Part shown: positions 26,159 to 38,781 of the stretch, piece by piece
How the letters are laid out: every line of letters begins with the position of its first letter
How positions within the stretch are numbered: position 1 is the stretch's first letter
Assembly: GCF_947623445.1 (NCBI RefSeq)
Contig: NC_135242.1
Location: 16,740,001-16,804,000 of the forward strand
Origin: Clavelina lepadiformis
Taxonomy: Eukaryota; Chordata; Ascidiacea; Aplousobranchia; Clavelinidae
Direction: 5' to 3'
DNA: 64,000 nt
Translations under genes and position numbers: made by a program
Notes under the pieces: model-generated
Told to the model about the DNA's origin: nothing
Databases searched by the model: none
What the model saw: the letters and a program-made list of their open reading frames with translations, nothing else

Positions 26159-27501
26159 TCGTGGCGCATTATGATTTTCTTGTATGTATTTTATCACGCT
26201 TGCTGCCGAACGTGACACAATCAACGTAAAATTTGCTAAATGTTTTTGAGAGAATTAACGATTTTTAACCAGTTTATTTTGTTGGTATACATTTTTGTAC
26301 CGTAAACTAATGAAGTGCGAACTTAAAATGAAAATCTCTAAAAATTGCACACAACGCGACCCACTTGCACATAAACAACTGAAACTTAAATTTTTGTTTG
26401 AAAATTTTTGTTTTTACGCCCACCACAATGGACAATATTAATGGCGACGTCATCATACGCATTGTTGCTAAGTTGTTCCAGTTTATGGCTTGCAAAATAT
26501 GGCATTAAGCCTAGTTAAAATTCTACCTTTAGTAAAAATTTTTATTGTTCGTCAGAGAAAACGTTATGGCTAAACTCGGAGCATCCTATCATTCCATCAC
26601 TTTCACGTGGCCTAACTATAGAAAAACCTGGATAATTAATCCGATTCGAATGAATGGCAAGGGGCATATTTTTCCATTGGTAATCGCATAGCTTAATTAA
26701 ATATTAACTTTGTAAACCATTACAAAATGAAAATGTAACACTACATAAACTTGAGTTTTAGCCAAGCTAAATTAAGCCCAACAAGTTTGAAAGCCATCGC
26801 CAAACTAAAACAGTTTCGTTTGTTTTAACCATACGTACTGTTCAAAAATTCGTACTGGAATTCATATGTTACGTTCCTATGACCAAAGCCCCGCAGAGAT
26901 ATAATACATTTCATGGATGTGGGTGACTGCGTATTGCCATGGAAACGTAAATATACAAAAGTCACCACTGCTGTACAGCGACATACAGTAACTAGCTACC
27001 CAAAAAGCAGGCTAAGCTAGCTCCGTATTTCTAGGAACAGATGCCTGCTAGTAGCTTCGCATTTGTTAGTTTGTAATGTTAGATGTAAATCATTTTACCT
27101 TATACTGTACGGTAATCAAGTTAAATAAAACAGAAATGTGTAAAAATGAAACGTATTTATCGCCAAAGTTTTGATAGCTTAGCCCATTAGCCACTGCAAG
27201 TTATTTTCATCAGGGTAACTTTAAATACATGCAAAGATACACGGTATAAAGGTGTGTTTAATTGCTGTATTACAAAATTAATTGCTAGGAGGCGGACAAT
27301 CAGTTTTTTCCTTTTGATAAGTTACTATAAATTTTCTTTAACCGTACAATTAAACCTGAATTGGAGAGTTTGCTGTTATGGGTGAGAAATCCCTCACGCA
27401 ATCAAGATGAAACAATAGCTATTATACGCGCGATTAATTTTTATTCTTTGGTGGCAAACTTTCCAACCTGTGGCCAGGGCAGAGAAAGGGTAATTGTAGA
27501 A

Positions 27502-27975
27502 CATACGTGTCAAACTCCCGGCCCGCTTTATAATGAAACTTGGCCCGCAATGCTATTTTGTACATTGAACTATTTCCGCCTGTATTGTACAGTAAAACTT
27601 ACTTTTTTCAAGCAAGAAACAAGATTATAACAAATCGCACAAAACAGCAGCACAGCAGTTGCCCCATCATACGATAAAATAAATCGATTTAATCTAACGC
27701 TTGTAATGTGGGCTGCTTTTTTCTTTATTGTTTGTTAAATCTTTAATGCTTTTGCAAGGAGATGAATGAAACATAATGATGTAAAAGAAGAATAATCAAA
27801 TATAACCCACTCAAAAATCGTCAACAACATCAAAAATTTGGTGTTGTTTCGCTGCCTGTTCCTGTTCATGTACTCGTGTCACGAAACGTTCAATCAAGTT
27901 TTACCCTTATACGGCCCGAGGCGTTAAATAAGTTTTGAGTTTTGGCCCCAGGTGCGATTGAGTTTGACACCCCTG
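27502..27975. mobile_element. hAT-type MITE with perfect 8-bp target duplication
   Basis: The right end, inverted, is CAGGGGTGTCAAACTC, and the left end CATACGTGTCAAACTC is a close inverted match. Identical 8-bp direct repeats TTGTAGAA flank it (27494-27501 and 27976-27983), as hAT transposition produces. The 474-bp body carries GGCCCG motifs near both ends and no transposase. Confidence 0.85.
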
Positions 27976-28249
27976 TTGTAGAACATAGACTATTCTTTCC
28001 CATGCAAAAGATCCGGGGTCGATTGACATAAAACAAGGTGCGTTTTATTTAACTTTTATGTCATGACTGCAAAACAACAGGTATTGACAAAAAACATCTA
28101 ACAAAATTTATGTGGGTAAATATACTAGAGTTTTTCAGCTCTTGATCAGTGTGATCAACAAAGTCCTTAGGAACCAGTGATTTGCCAGACAGTAATTTTG
28201 TATTGTTCTTCCCAGATAACGGTGGAATTCTTAGTTGTTGTGTTGTAAA

Positions 28250-29833
28250 ATGGCAGATGCGTCTGTAGAAATGTCTGCACAAAAACTTGGTTCAACATCA
28301 GATCATTATAAAACTGATGATGACTTACCTGGACGGTTCGAACATCCTGAATGGATAAAAGGCTACGAGTAATCACAGCTTTGCATTATCATACATTATG
28401 TCCACCTAGTGTTGATCATAACTGACAATAATTACAATTACACTTACGTAGCAGATCAAATGTTATAAATGCCAAGCTGGTAAGGTAAATAACATTATTA
28501 TGTGAATTTCTTCTTGGGTATATTTTATCCAAACAAAAAATCACTAACTAGCTAAAATATAACTTTTCTGCACTAGAATTGGTAAATGTGGGAATTTAGG
28601 ATGTATGTTATATTTTCTGACACATTTGTAAGCCATGCCCTTTGTTCATTCACTACATTGTTGTTTTTGCTTTACAGTTTTCACTTTTTCCCCGAAGCGT
28701 TTCACTGATGATAAAATTTATACTCGCTTTGGGGCCTTTACCATTGATTAAGTACATTTTATATCAGTCTAATTTTGGCGTTGAGTTAGGAGGTTGGTAG
28801 GATTGTAGCACAACATTTTTATAAACTGTTTTAAACCAAAAAAACAATGGTTTTATATGAATGTTTTCCTTGGGAATGCTTTATTGATGAACAAAATTCG
28901 AAATTATAGGAGGAATTATAGCTAGAGTGATTGGGCTTTAAAACAGTGCATGAAACCTGGAAAAAGAATCGATTTTGTTACATGCTACTGCTTCCATAAA
29001 AAAGTACACTGTAGTAGCAAAAATTATGTAATCACTTATGGCTTTGTGGTACCTAAATCATGTAATTAAATTTCTCGTTGCATGCAACGCCAGGTCCACC
29101 ATCGTAGTGTGCTAACAGCAGTCATTGTTGTTGAATTTTATTTTACTGTTCAACGGGATGCATGATAACCTCTTAACTTACAATTTGTGACTAACTCCTG
29201 GTAATTTTCTAATGGAAGCTCAATAACTCAAACCTGAAAGACTCCATTAGTTGTCCAAAGTTAGTAAGGTATTTTGTTGGAACATCCGAACATGTCCAGT
29301 TACTTTGCGTTAACTGAAACATACATTTAAGGAAAGTTGAAGTAACAAGCTTTTGCTGTGTCATATCTGATGTCTCAGAAACCTCCTGCAAATGGAGTTG
29401 AGTCATGAAATTTGTACTTGAAAACACCTAATTTTTACCAATACAGAATTCTGGATACAAAATGTTATGCATTATCATGCATTTTCTTGTCCCAAATTCT
29501 GTAATAGTTTTGTGAAGAAACATGTTCTCATGTAAAGGGTAAAAGGTATGAACATATGTTTCTTTTTGCAGCACAACTGATCCTCATCCCATCTACAGAA
29601 CATCAAATATGATCTACGGCTCAAGAGCTCCATCTGTTCACACAGTTCCAACTACCTTTCAACCACGCTCACAAAAGTTTTCCACACATCTGGGGGACTG
29701 CGGAATGTATAAGAATAACTCTCTTAACACTTACACAGAAAAAAGTATAGTAACTGGTCCAGATAATGCTGGTCTTACAAAACTGGATAGGTTGAATTTT
29801 CACAAAAGTTTTTCTTCAAATCCTAATGTTTAA
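28250..29833 (+). CDS. PIERCE1: PIERCE1 homologue (ciliary microtubule inner protein)
   Basis: Two exons, 28250-28368 and 29572-29833, code for 126 residues and are joined in phase within a GA|C aspartate codon. The protein shows the hallmark blocks of the PIERCE1/C9orf116 family: DLPGRF..P.W..GY near residue 30, IYRTSN..YGSRAPSVH around 45-60, and SIVTGPDN...DRLNFH near the C terminus. The human protein is of similar length (136 residues by my recollection). Family members are small proteins bound inside ciliary doublet microtubules, where they help dock outer dynein arms. The start codon sits in AAAATGG and is the only in-frame ATG giving the full N-terminus. Introns and flanks contain nothing else recognised. 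It looks intact. Confidence 0.92.
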
Positions 29834-30353
29834 CTTTTAAAACCAATTTTATGTGACACGGTGATCACTGTCCTCAGCTAGATATCATCCAATATTTGAA
29901 ATATGGGACATATACCATACTTCTTTTCTATATAAAAACTTTAAAATTAGGATTTTCTGCTATCCCTGGAGATAGATTGACCATGTTAGTGTAACTAATC
30001 TTACACAAATCTTTCATCAACTTTCTGAGTTTTATATTGTGCAAAACCTATGTATAAAGTCGTAAATAATAATATACTGCAAAATTTAAAATCTTTTCAA
30101 ATGTATTTATTCTTCATTACATTTCTGTTTTCAAAAGTTAAATTAATTTGTCAGGTGAAGAGAAAAACTTTGCATGGTGAAAATAATTTCTTTTTTACTG
30201 AAAACATATATTTTGTTCATATCATAGATTAATGTATAACTAGTAATATTGTATCTTTGTAAAGGTACTCAGTGATACAAGGTTTTTGCGTCCTATAAAC
30301 TTTTGCATGCATGTATCTACTATCTGTAATGTTGATGATGCTGTTGTATACCA

Positions 30354-30359
30354 AATAAA
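30354..30359 (+). terminator. Candidate poly(A) signal downstream of PIERCE1
   Basis: An AATAAA lies about 520 bases after the PIERCE1 stop codon, with another at 30644-30649. Which one is used cannot be told from sequence. Confidence 0.35.
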
Positions 30360-31905
30360 TTTCTCTCCCTTTTGTGATTAAATATCTATATTTATAAAAC
30401 ATTGGTTTTAAACTAGAAAAGCATTTTAAAATTTTAGAGGAGTTTTTGTGTGTATACAATGAAGTGTAATGTCATCAAGACTCTTGAAATACTGCGCAAT
30501 TGACGGAACTCTTGCCTTGTCGAGCATGATTATGTCATAATCATTTTTGGACTCTCATTGAAATTTTTTCTTTTTTTCTTACCAGCTAGTAGTTTCATAA
30601 ATGAGTGTTTATAATCGCTTTTTCTGTGCTATTTTTGTGTAACAATAAATTGTAACTTGGACTACCTGCTGTTTTTTGTATCAATTATAATTTCTGCCCA
30701 AAATCAACAGAAAAATCCACAAAAAGGAAGCAAAGAAAGAATGTTGTGCCACTACAGTGGTCAAGGAAAGATTGTACCAAACTAGGTGTAGAGCAACTGT
30801 CATAAACTATATAGAAAAACTTATAGAAGACAACTGTTTTGAAAGAAGCTAACATTATGCAATTCTGTCATAAATGTATGGCATAGGTATAAATTGCCTG
30901 TTGGTGATCATTAAATAGATTTTGAAGATTTCGTTATGCACGAGCGGTTCATACATAGCTTAAGAGAACACCAAAGCTGGGTAACAACACTTTATAATAG
31001 AGAATAACAAAGCTGGGTCTTATTATAAAAGATAGCGCCTTTTACACACTAATTAAAACCTGAAATGGAGAGTGCCTTCTTCCCAATTGCGAATGAATGG
31101 TTTTGGCATTACACCAACCTATACTTTCAAGATCACTCGGCCATAACTGTTTTCACTTTCGTCTTCTGAATGGCGAGTAAAAAGCTTTACCATTAATATA
31201 AGCAGCCTATATGATTGGCCACAAATGTCAAAAAGTGCTAGTTTGATCACGTGTGTATATGTCATAGATTTTATCAAGTAAATTTGTAAGCATGTTGCCT
31301 TTGTATTTTTACTTAAACGTGAATAAATTTTTGGCTAGTCCGTAAAGGTCAAATTGCATACGTGTAGGCTACAGCAGTACAGATACACAACAGCGGCTGT
31401 AGTCTGTGTGCCATTGTTTCACATCCTATCACTCACAAAAGTTTCAACCACACACCTTGGCGTGTAGGTGGTTCATATATTTTCTAAGCTTTGACGCATA
31501 AACTTCGTTCTCCACTTTTTTTGGCGAATGACCAGTTCGACCGGCGATTCTTAACCAGTTGGAACTTTCAGGAAAATGCACAGTGGGAAGTAATTAACCT
31601 GTAATGAAAAGTGGTATATAGTACCTTAACCTGTAAGGTTTACCCACTTCACTACAAAGGTTACACAACAATGACAACTGTATATTCTGATTATATTGAA
31701 GCTTCATTGAACGAATACATCAAGATAGAACATTGGGACAGCTACATAATAAAGTCGACCACTTTCTAGGGTTAACTTAGTAGACTGTAACGCATTGAAC
31801 AACTATGAATAACAACACACGCAATGCAGGCATGCACGACATTTTTGTCACGACTTAATACGATAAGCAGAGAGTAATCGATTACGTAACGCTTTGCTTT
31901 GCCGA

Positions 31906-31966
31906 TTTCCGTAAACAAGTATTCTATGCGGCATTCGATTTGCAAGCAATTTTATAATATCATCAC
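31906..31966. repeat. Dispersed repeat, copy 1 (matches 46236-46300)
   Basis: About 60 bases containing TTTCCGTAAACAAGTATTCT and GCGGCATTCGATTTGCAAGC recur almost unchanged at 46236-46300. Copy 2 lies in the transposon-rich spacer between the CDIPT units, so this is probably part of a mobile element of unknown class. Confidence 0.6.
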
Positions 31967-32339
31967 AAACCTATGTAATTTCTTTGTAAACGAAAATAAT
32001 ACACACGAAAAGGGCTTTGTTGTAAATGAACATATATTATAGGGTACAGCCTACCAATTTATACCAAGGTAAAGCTAGCTCGACTTTTTCGTTTGTGCCG
32101 TGGGGTCGAAAATTTTGGCATGTAACAAAATTACTTCAAACAAAGTTGGAAATGAACAAAACGGCGAAATATGCATCAGTTGGCGACAAAACATCTTAAA
32201 TCAAAAATATATGGCTTATCTAGCCTGTTCATTCTTTAATTCCATACAAATAGTTCGCATAGTATCTTCAATATGCTGCTAAATTAATCGCTAATTAAAT
32301 ACGATTCCGCATTGACAAAACAAAAAAATTTTCCACACG

Positions 32340-32790
32340 CTTTTTCATCTATCGCTCTAAAATAGAAATTTAGAAAATTTGCTGGCATTATTTCCATTTT
32401 ATACTCAAACCACTTAGCGAGTTAACTTTGGTTCTCACCGCTCACAAACAGTCGCTTGCATCGATAAGGACCAAACTGCGCATGAAATAAAGCGGATCGA
32501 AAAATCACTTTCTGCAAAAGATATTCAAATTATTTTTGTAGCAACTTGTTTATCAATCACTCTAAGTCTAGATTAATAAACTATTAAATTTGCTGGTATT
32601 ATTTTCCAATTCCTATTCAAACTAATTGTCGTTTTGACTTTGGTCCTCACCCTTCACAAGCCTCATTTGATTAACCGTTTCATATTCATTATATTTATTT
32701 ACTTATTCATTATTTATTTTATCCACATTATTTTCCATTTCATATTCAAACTAATTACCGATAAATTCAAAATACAAAGTTAACTATTTT
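32340..32790. repeat. Diverged tandem repeat
   Basis: A block starting near 32381 (GCTGGCATTATTTCCA) recurs, diverged, near 32592 (GCTGGTATTATTTTCCA) and in part near 32725. The same order of sub-motifs follows (CAAAC, ACTTTGGT, CTCACC). The spacing is about 211 bases, then about 130. Confidence 0.5.
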
Positions 32791-33147
32791 GAAATCGCTC
32801 GAATTATACCGTTGATCTCGATGTTGCTTTTAAATCTATCTTTAAGTACGCTTTGCATGAAGCCACTCATCCGGTCGCCTGCAGTTTTCTCATCCAGTTT
32901 TCGCAGGTGACTTCTGGTTAATCCGTTGTCAAAAACCTCAAGCAAAATATCTAGACTAGATTGGAAGTCTGGAAGAGAGAGAGTCTTTGTATTTGTCCAT
33001 TGTTAATGTTTAAAGCTATTGTATAATATTGGAGCGGAAACGCATTCCTTACAGACTAAAAGTGTTATTGGTGGTTAGAAAAAGAGCGAGCCCAGCTTTA
33101 AATACTGTTGCAAAGATGTAATTTTTCTTTATTTTTCTAACGTCGTT

Positions 33148-33450
33148 ATGGTCATAGTTTGCAATACGCCTTTTTATATTAGTCCAAATAAGCTTTCATA
33201 TGAGGATGCCAAAAAGTTTCTTATTATTCAGAAACGATCTTGTAAACGAAGAGATATTCATCCCATCCTTACAAGATGGATGCAACAGAAGTCTTTTCGA
33301 GTGAAAGTGTCTTCTGTTATGTTTTCAGTTGGTTCTGCTTTCAATTCCAAACAAAATGTTCGGACAGTTGTACTTCCGAAGGGGAATTTAAAGGTCTTTC
33401 GAGGGATAACTTTCGGTTTGTTCATTTGCATTCAAACGAAACTCTGTTAA
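33148..33450 (+). CDS. Unrecognised 100-codon open frame, possible gene or exon
   Basis: An ATG-initiated frame of 100 codons, long for this AT-rich background. It starts in context GTTATGG and codes for a basic protein (cluster KRSCKRR near residue 30) without a clear signal peptide, membrane helix or known domain. A second coding-like stretch follows a possible acceptor at about 33791 and is interrupted by stops. It may be a real single-exon gene, an exon, or a decayed element. I do not recognise it. Confidence 0.2.
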   Translation: MVIVCNTPFYISPNKLSYEDAKKFLIIQKRSCKRRDIHPILTRWMQQKSFRVKVSSVMFSVGSAFNSKQNVRTVVLPKGNLKVFRGITFGLFICIQTKLC

Positions 33451-33790
33451 ATTAGCAAAATCAAAGAAAACTAACATCCCTGCACTATGTGCTTTTGGTT
33501 TTTGTACGTTTTCCAATTTTCCATTAAAGTGTCTGATAACTTGCAAGGAAAAATTAATTTTCAAGGTTTGTTTTGGTGATTTTTTAACAACAACTTTTAT
33601 GCAAATGTAGCTAGTTGTCTTATTTACACTAATTTGTAATTACTTGTGGGGTTTATGGTTTGTCTTTACAAACTTTACTTAATGTTATCAGCAATGACCT
33701 CAGGACATTTCGATAGTGGTGATCCGGTATTTCATGTTTATATACAGTACAAATAGCGTGCAATGTTTATTAACATTTAAGTTATATTAT

Positions 33791-34080
33791 AGGAGAAATC
33801 AATTATTTGAAAAATGAAATTTCTGCTCAGCGTGTGGAAGGGAAAGAACATCAGGAATTTAAAGAGATTTTGAAGAAATTTTACCGAGGCAACATAATCT
33901 CGGTAAAATGAGCCAGTTAACTTATGAAGAGTTGAAAATGGTTGTCGTGATAAATGCCCAAACAAAAACGTTATGAAACTGATTCGCTACGAAAGCCATA
34001 AGATCACTACTCCACATGAACAAGATTGGACATCGCTTGAAATATTGATAAAGAACAAAAAGATCAAGCGCCGGTCAAAT
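33791..34080 (+). pseudogene. Possible decayed coding fragment, unknown family
   Basis: The plus strand reads as charged, protein-like sequence (KNEISAQRV, FKEILKKFYRG, SQLTYEELKM) broken by stops and a frame change. It follows the 33148-33450 frame by about 340 bases and precedes a decayed retroelement, so a mobile-element origin is plausible. No family could be named. Confidence 0.25.
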
Positions 34081-34724
34081 TGATAAAAGGTTTGTGTTTG
34101 TTGTTTTTCGCTCTTAGCGGTGTAAGGACACGCTCAATAAAAATGCAAAAAAAAGAAAAAAATCGTGAACAGTTCGAAAATGGACTCAAGGTACGTATTT
34201 AAACAACATATTTTATATACATATAACATATACACATATTTTAAACAACAAGGAAATCAATGCATTTCTTATATGAAATCTGAAGCACATTCAAAATTAA
34301 GGAAACAAGAAAAATCGAGATATCTGTTACACATACTATTGTATGTCTTTAGTGCACATACTGGAATTATTTATTTGTCGGAATGTAATACAATTTTATA
34401 TTCAATTTACAGTAAGTTAAGTTCTGTTTTGTTCGGTTTGTAGATAATATGGCAGCAATCAAATCTATGTGTGCGATATCTGTCTTTAACACATTGGATC
34501 AAGAACTCGGTGCAGTGACATCTTATGTAAGCGGCACTACAGTTTGTGCAATAGAGGGGTTTGTCAAAGTCTGGAGTCGTTTCTTCCTTTTCGTCAGCAC
34601 TTCGAAATGTAAGGGATTCACTGCATAGGCATCGTATGTTCACAGTTTCGTCCAGCGGAAAATGGGAATAGTCACATTGGGTTTGAAAGTTCTTCCTTCT
34701 TTGTGTTGCAGGTTTTTCCTGACT

Positions 34725-35982
34725 CTAGTTGGATTCCTTGATTATGACTTTCCTTTTGCCCCCTCGGCTCTCTTTCAGCTCCAACTGTTGCTCGTTTGGG
34801 TCGTGGTTTAAGCTATCCTTCGATAGATTTGCATCTGCTGGTGGGTTCCTTTCAACATTTTTGGCTCTTTTGTCCTTTGCTCTGATTCGAGGAGCGCCTG
34901 TCGCGCGTATTGTTACGGCCGTGTTCGCTGTCACTTCATGACTCTCTTTGGTTGGGTGTGTTAACTCGTTCTAGTCTAGGTTCGATTGCTCAGTGGTCCT
35001 TGTTGGAGAGTCTTTTACATCTGATTTGTGGGTGTCTGCTTTTGGTCGATGGGGCATTCTCTGCACTTATGTCCATATTCCGTGCAATGGAAACAGGTTT
35101 GGATTTGTCCGTCGTAGTTCACGGCGCATCTCGTCTTTCCCAAGTATAAGTATGATGGTAGCTAGTAATTCTTCATCGGTCCTTTTGTTACGTTATATAT
35201 TCTTCTACCGTCTTTTATGCCGTGTTTGTCAAAACCCAGCTAGGCTGGGCCTCGGATACCGACTTTTGCAAAGATTTTGTCAAGGTGTTTTTGGGGATAG
35301 TCGATAAGTAGCCATCGTATAATAAGACTCGTTCTGTCGTCGCCGTAAGCGATGGCATGCTTCACCTCCGGCCTCTTTTCAAGTACGTCTGCAATCCGTA
35401 TGGCGTTCTTCTTACTGTATAGTGCAGGGGTTCTTAACGTTTTTATAGTCGTGGTCTACTCTCGTTTTGAAAATATTCCGTGGCTCACTTCTTCGAAAAG
35501 AATTCAAGACAAGGAAAGGGAATTACCACGAGTCTAGACATGCATTGGCAAAGTTATTTGGAGTTTTGGGCGACACAAAATCATATAAATCATTATCACT
35601 TAAATCATATAATTTGAATAAACAATAATGCTAATTCGGACGTTACAAAATTTTCACCAACTAAATAAAACTGAAATTTTCACCAACTTTATAATTTTCC
35701 AAATAGCTCTGTGGCCCACCTCAAAATGCTCCTGTGGCCCACCGGTTAAGAACCCATGGTCTAGTACTCTAGCGTGATGTTGATAATATTTCCTGGTTTT
35801 TGGATAATGCCCTCGATAATACGTATCGGTATCGCGGTTTCTCTCAACATTGAGTAGACATCTTCTCTCTTACTTTCTTTATACATTTGAATAGTAACCT
35901 CTCGGTGATTGCCATAATCTTCGTTGAGGTCGTTGTTCCATTATGTTTTAGCTTTTTCGGCATACGTGATGGGTTTTGCCAT
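34725..35982 (-). pseudogene. Decayed CCHC zinc-knuckle retroelement ORF (ORF1-like)
   Basis: Read on the minus strand from 35982, the sequence gives MAKPITYAEKA, then VYSMLRETAIPI, IIEGIIQKPGN and (after the inserted MITE) RPEVKHAIAYGDD and a domain ending at a CX2CX4HX4C knuckle (CFHC..YGH..REC, 35054-35095). A lysine- and glutamate-rich tail lies in another frame (34725-34934). This order (a helical N-terminal part, an RNA-binding-like middle, one knuckle) fits ORF1/gag-like proteins of non-LTR retrotransposons and related ZCCHC3-like proteins. At least three in-frame stops, a frame change and a 334-bp MITE (35425-35758) show that it is dead. No reverse transcriptase was found adjacent. 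Confidence 0.6.
35425..35758. mobile_element. hAT-type MITE inside the decayed CCHC ORF
   Basis: The termini are CAGGGGTTCTTAACG on the left and, inverted, CATGGGTTCTTAACC on the right. The flanks GTATAGTG (35417-35424) and GTCTAGTA (35759-35766) match at 6 of 8 positions, as an aged target duplication would. GTGGCCCACC-type words occur twice near the right end. No coding capacity. Confidence 0.7.
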
Positions 35983-36099
35983 TTTCACATAAACCTTGAC
36001 TCTAGTTTCTCTTTAACTTTAACTTTACATCACATTCCTTCTGCCGGTCTTCTCCAATACCATAATTGTTGCGGTATTTTTTTTGAATGATACGAAATA

Positions 36100-36415
36100 C
36101 CATGGACGTCCATGGACGCTTACACAAAAATTGTCCATTTTCATCCGTCCATGGACGATCCGCGGATCGTGTCGTGTCCAGCTTTTACCCGGTGCACGCT
36201 CCATGCGCGTGATACATACATCGAAGTGCACGCCAAACTTTTGTATCTTCTCGCCGATTTATAATAAGTATAAAAAGAAAAGCTGGTTGTTTGAACGTCA
36301 ATTAATAAAAAAAAATTAAAATTGAGGCTTCTGGGCATGCCAAATTTGTCTGTTTGCACGCACGATTTCTTGTCAAAAACTGTATTGCCTGACTGTTGCT
36401 GGGTCCATGGACGGA
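36100..36415. repeat. Cluster of GTCCATGGAC palindromes
   Basis: A perfect 16-bp palindrome CCATGGACGTCCATGG lies at 36100-36115. Further GTCCATGGAC copies are at about 36147 and 36403, and a GATCCGCGGATC palindrome at about 36157. The outer copies could be the inverted ends of a small element, but no target duplication was found. Confidence 0.4.
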
Positions 36416-36706
36416 GTGGCAGAGATCAGATACATCTGTTAGGACCTATGTTTTTTATTGTAATTATTTTTGGCAAAGCGTTACTGATGCTTGCAGTTGT
36501 CCAGGGGTCCTGACTCCTGATGGACTGTTCCCAATTCAGACAATGCGATATAAAAACATTAAATGAAAAATATCTGATCTTGCACAAAGATAAGCTCAGT
36601 AACCAGGGCTTACGCGAAAAGGAATCATCACAAAGTTAAAGTTGTGCAAATACTTTCTTCAGCCCACGGATAAAGATTATGATGTCATACTGATTGGCAT
36701 TTCATT

Positions 36707-38015
36707 CATTCCATACAAAATCAACCAACCTTAAACACCCTTACCTCCAGACTTTTATGTTTTTATATGTTATAAGTTTTGTATGTTATAGGGTAGAAAG
36801 ATTGATGCGAAACAGAAAAATTTGCTGTCCTAGCTTAACTGGGTTATAAGATAGGTCTTTGAAATTTTGGTATTTTTGCCACTTAAGGGAGCCCTTTTCT
36901 TTTTTATACTTCTAGCATCCACAGCTTTCATTGTCAAATGCTATAAATTGGCAGGATGTGAATCTTGGTGTTCTTTATATTAAAATGAAATTTAATTTAA
37001 CAATCACAGTGTTTCCCCTTTTAAATTCATGATTTAATGCTAAATATTTTGAGGCCCAGATCTTAGCAAGGGCACCATAATAAAAAAAAATTGTTTTTTT
37101 GTTTTAATTCTAAAGATATCATACATTCTAATTCAGCTTCAACTTCTCACAGTCAATATCACCAAACTCAAACATGATGTTAAATATTCTTAGCGCAATA
37201 TATAAATTTTTGTAAACCATTGGGAAAGACTGTGTTTTTTCGAAAAGCTGCATATGACAAGTTCAGTAAAAAAATACTTTTTTTCTATTTGTTTATAATT
37301 CTAACCATGTATTATATCTAGAGCGAATATTGTTATTTTGGATTTTCTTGACAGCAGCAATCGCACCTTGGCAATTGAGTATAGAAATATGTATTATGCA
37401 GTATGCTACCACAGTGAGCTGAGTATGTATACCTAATCTTCAAAGTCTGACACTGTGGTAGCATATTGTACAATGTGTTTTTCTATAACTAAAGTGCCAA
37501 TTACCAATGGTTTACAGAAATTTACATATTACACTGAGACAATTTAACATGTCAGAGTTTGAGATTAACCACGAGAAGTTGAAGCTGAAATAGATAGTAT
37601 GATATCCAGGTAAAACAACAAAATCAAAATTGCTGTTATTACTACTATTATTAACTGTGCTCTCGCTAAGATCAGGGTCTCGGAATATTCAGCATTGAAT
37701 CATGAATCTTCAAGAAGAAACACTGTTTTATTAAATTAAATTTTATATTAATATAGAAAGCATAAGCAATAATTAAAACCTACCGGTTTTAGCATTTCAA
37801 TATGGACGCTGTGGAAGCTAAAAGGGAAAAAATGCTCTCCCTGGTGGCAAAAATATCAAATTTTAGGGGTCTGTATCTTGAAAGCTAATTGAGCGAAAAC
37901 GCCAAAATTTTTGTTTTGTCTCGATTTCGAAACTCTTTGTCATATATTAAAACAAAAAAACTCTGAGAGATAAGGGTGTTCATTTTAATTTGTTTTGTTG
38001 TTTTTGTATGGAATG
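36707..38015. mobile_element. Foldback element, 1.3 kb nearly complete inverted repeat
   Basis: The outer ends CATTCCATACAAAA (36707-36720) and TTTTTGTATGGAATG (38001-38015) are inverted copies. Inner segments also pair: 36980-37070 with 37660-37745 (GATCTTAGC against GCTAAGATC, CAGTGTTTC against GAAACACTG). Around the centre, GCTACCACAGTG (ending 37416) pairs with CACTGTGGTAGC (from 37451). The loop is only about 34 bases. The arms are unequal (about 710 and 565 bases) with scattered mismatches and indels. No open frame of note. Confidence 0.75.
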
Positions 38016-38781
38016 ACTCAGTTGCGTAATTGGGTTAATTAGCAACATGGTTCATTACAAAATGCACTTTAGTTCTTTTTTAGAAATTTCGTTTGTGACT
38101 GTTAACTCAACAGATTTTTACCATTGATAAGCGACAGTTACTCCTGGTGAGAACCCGGGCATCACAACCAAAAATCACAATCGGCTTAAAACCATTTATA
38201 TTGGCACGCAACTGTTTGAGTGTGCAGTTCTGTCTTGAGGGTTTAAAATGCAGGCAGGTTATTGCTAGTTCATTTTACAAACTTAAACAGTCGGTTGTCT
38301 GAGGTAACCTACTCTAAAAATGAAAGACCAAAAATAATAAACAACGAATAAAAATAACATTAATTTGTTTGGAAAAGGAGCACTTAAGCAGCTTGGTTGC
38401 AGCCTGGGGCCACAGCAGTGAGGAATGGTTGACGAAAATTTAACAAACTTATACTCTTAAAATAAACAAAGATTATTTTAAAGGAAGAAAGTTATCCGTG
38501 ACGTTTTATTCAAGATTCTAAATGATTAACTTTTAAAAGTTACTTGCTCAATATCATCAATACCTAATGGTAATTGTGGTTTTTATTATAGTAAAATGTT
38601 AATTTGAAATTCAACAATAAACATTTAGAAATTGATTTTTTTTGCTATAGATCACTAACTTATACTGATGTGTACAGGCCTATATGTTAGTGACCTGTTG
38701 TTCAAGTTTTCACAATATCGATAAGAAAGATTTCTAATATTGCAAATTGGAATTAAGATTCAGTCTGTTGGTGAATGTAAA

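Larger units (their letters stand above)
23489..28249. other. Intergenic region with repeats; no gene recognised
   Basis: No exon chain or recognisable protein was found on either strand. The region is populated by repeats described separately (24627-24830, 25802-25893, 25920-26158, 27502-27975). Confidence 0.5.
30660..33147. other. Intergenic; no gene recognised
   Basis: No supported exon chain. The interval contains a segment (about 31906-31966) shared with 46236-46300 and a diverged tandem repeat (32340-32790). Confidence 0.5.
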
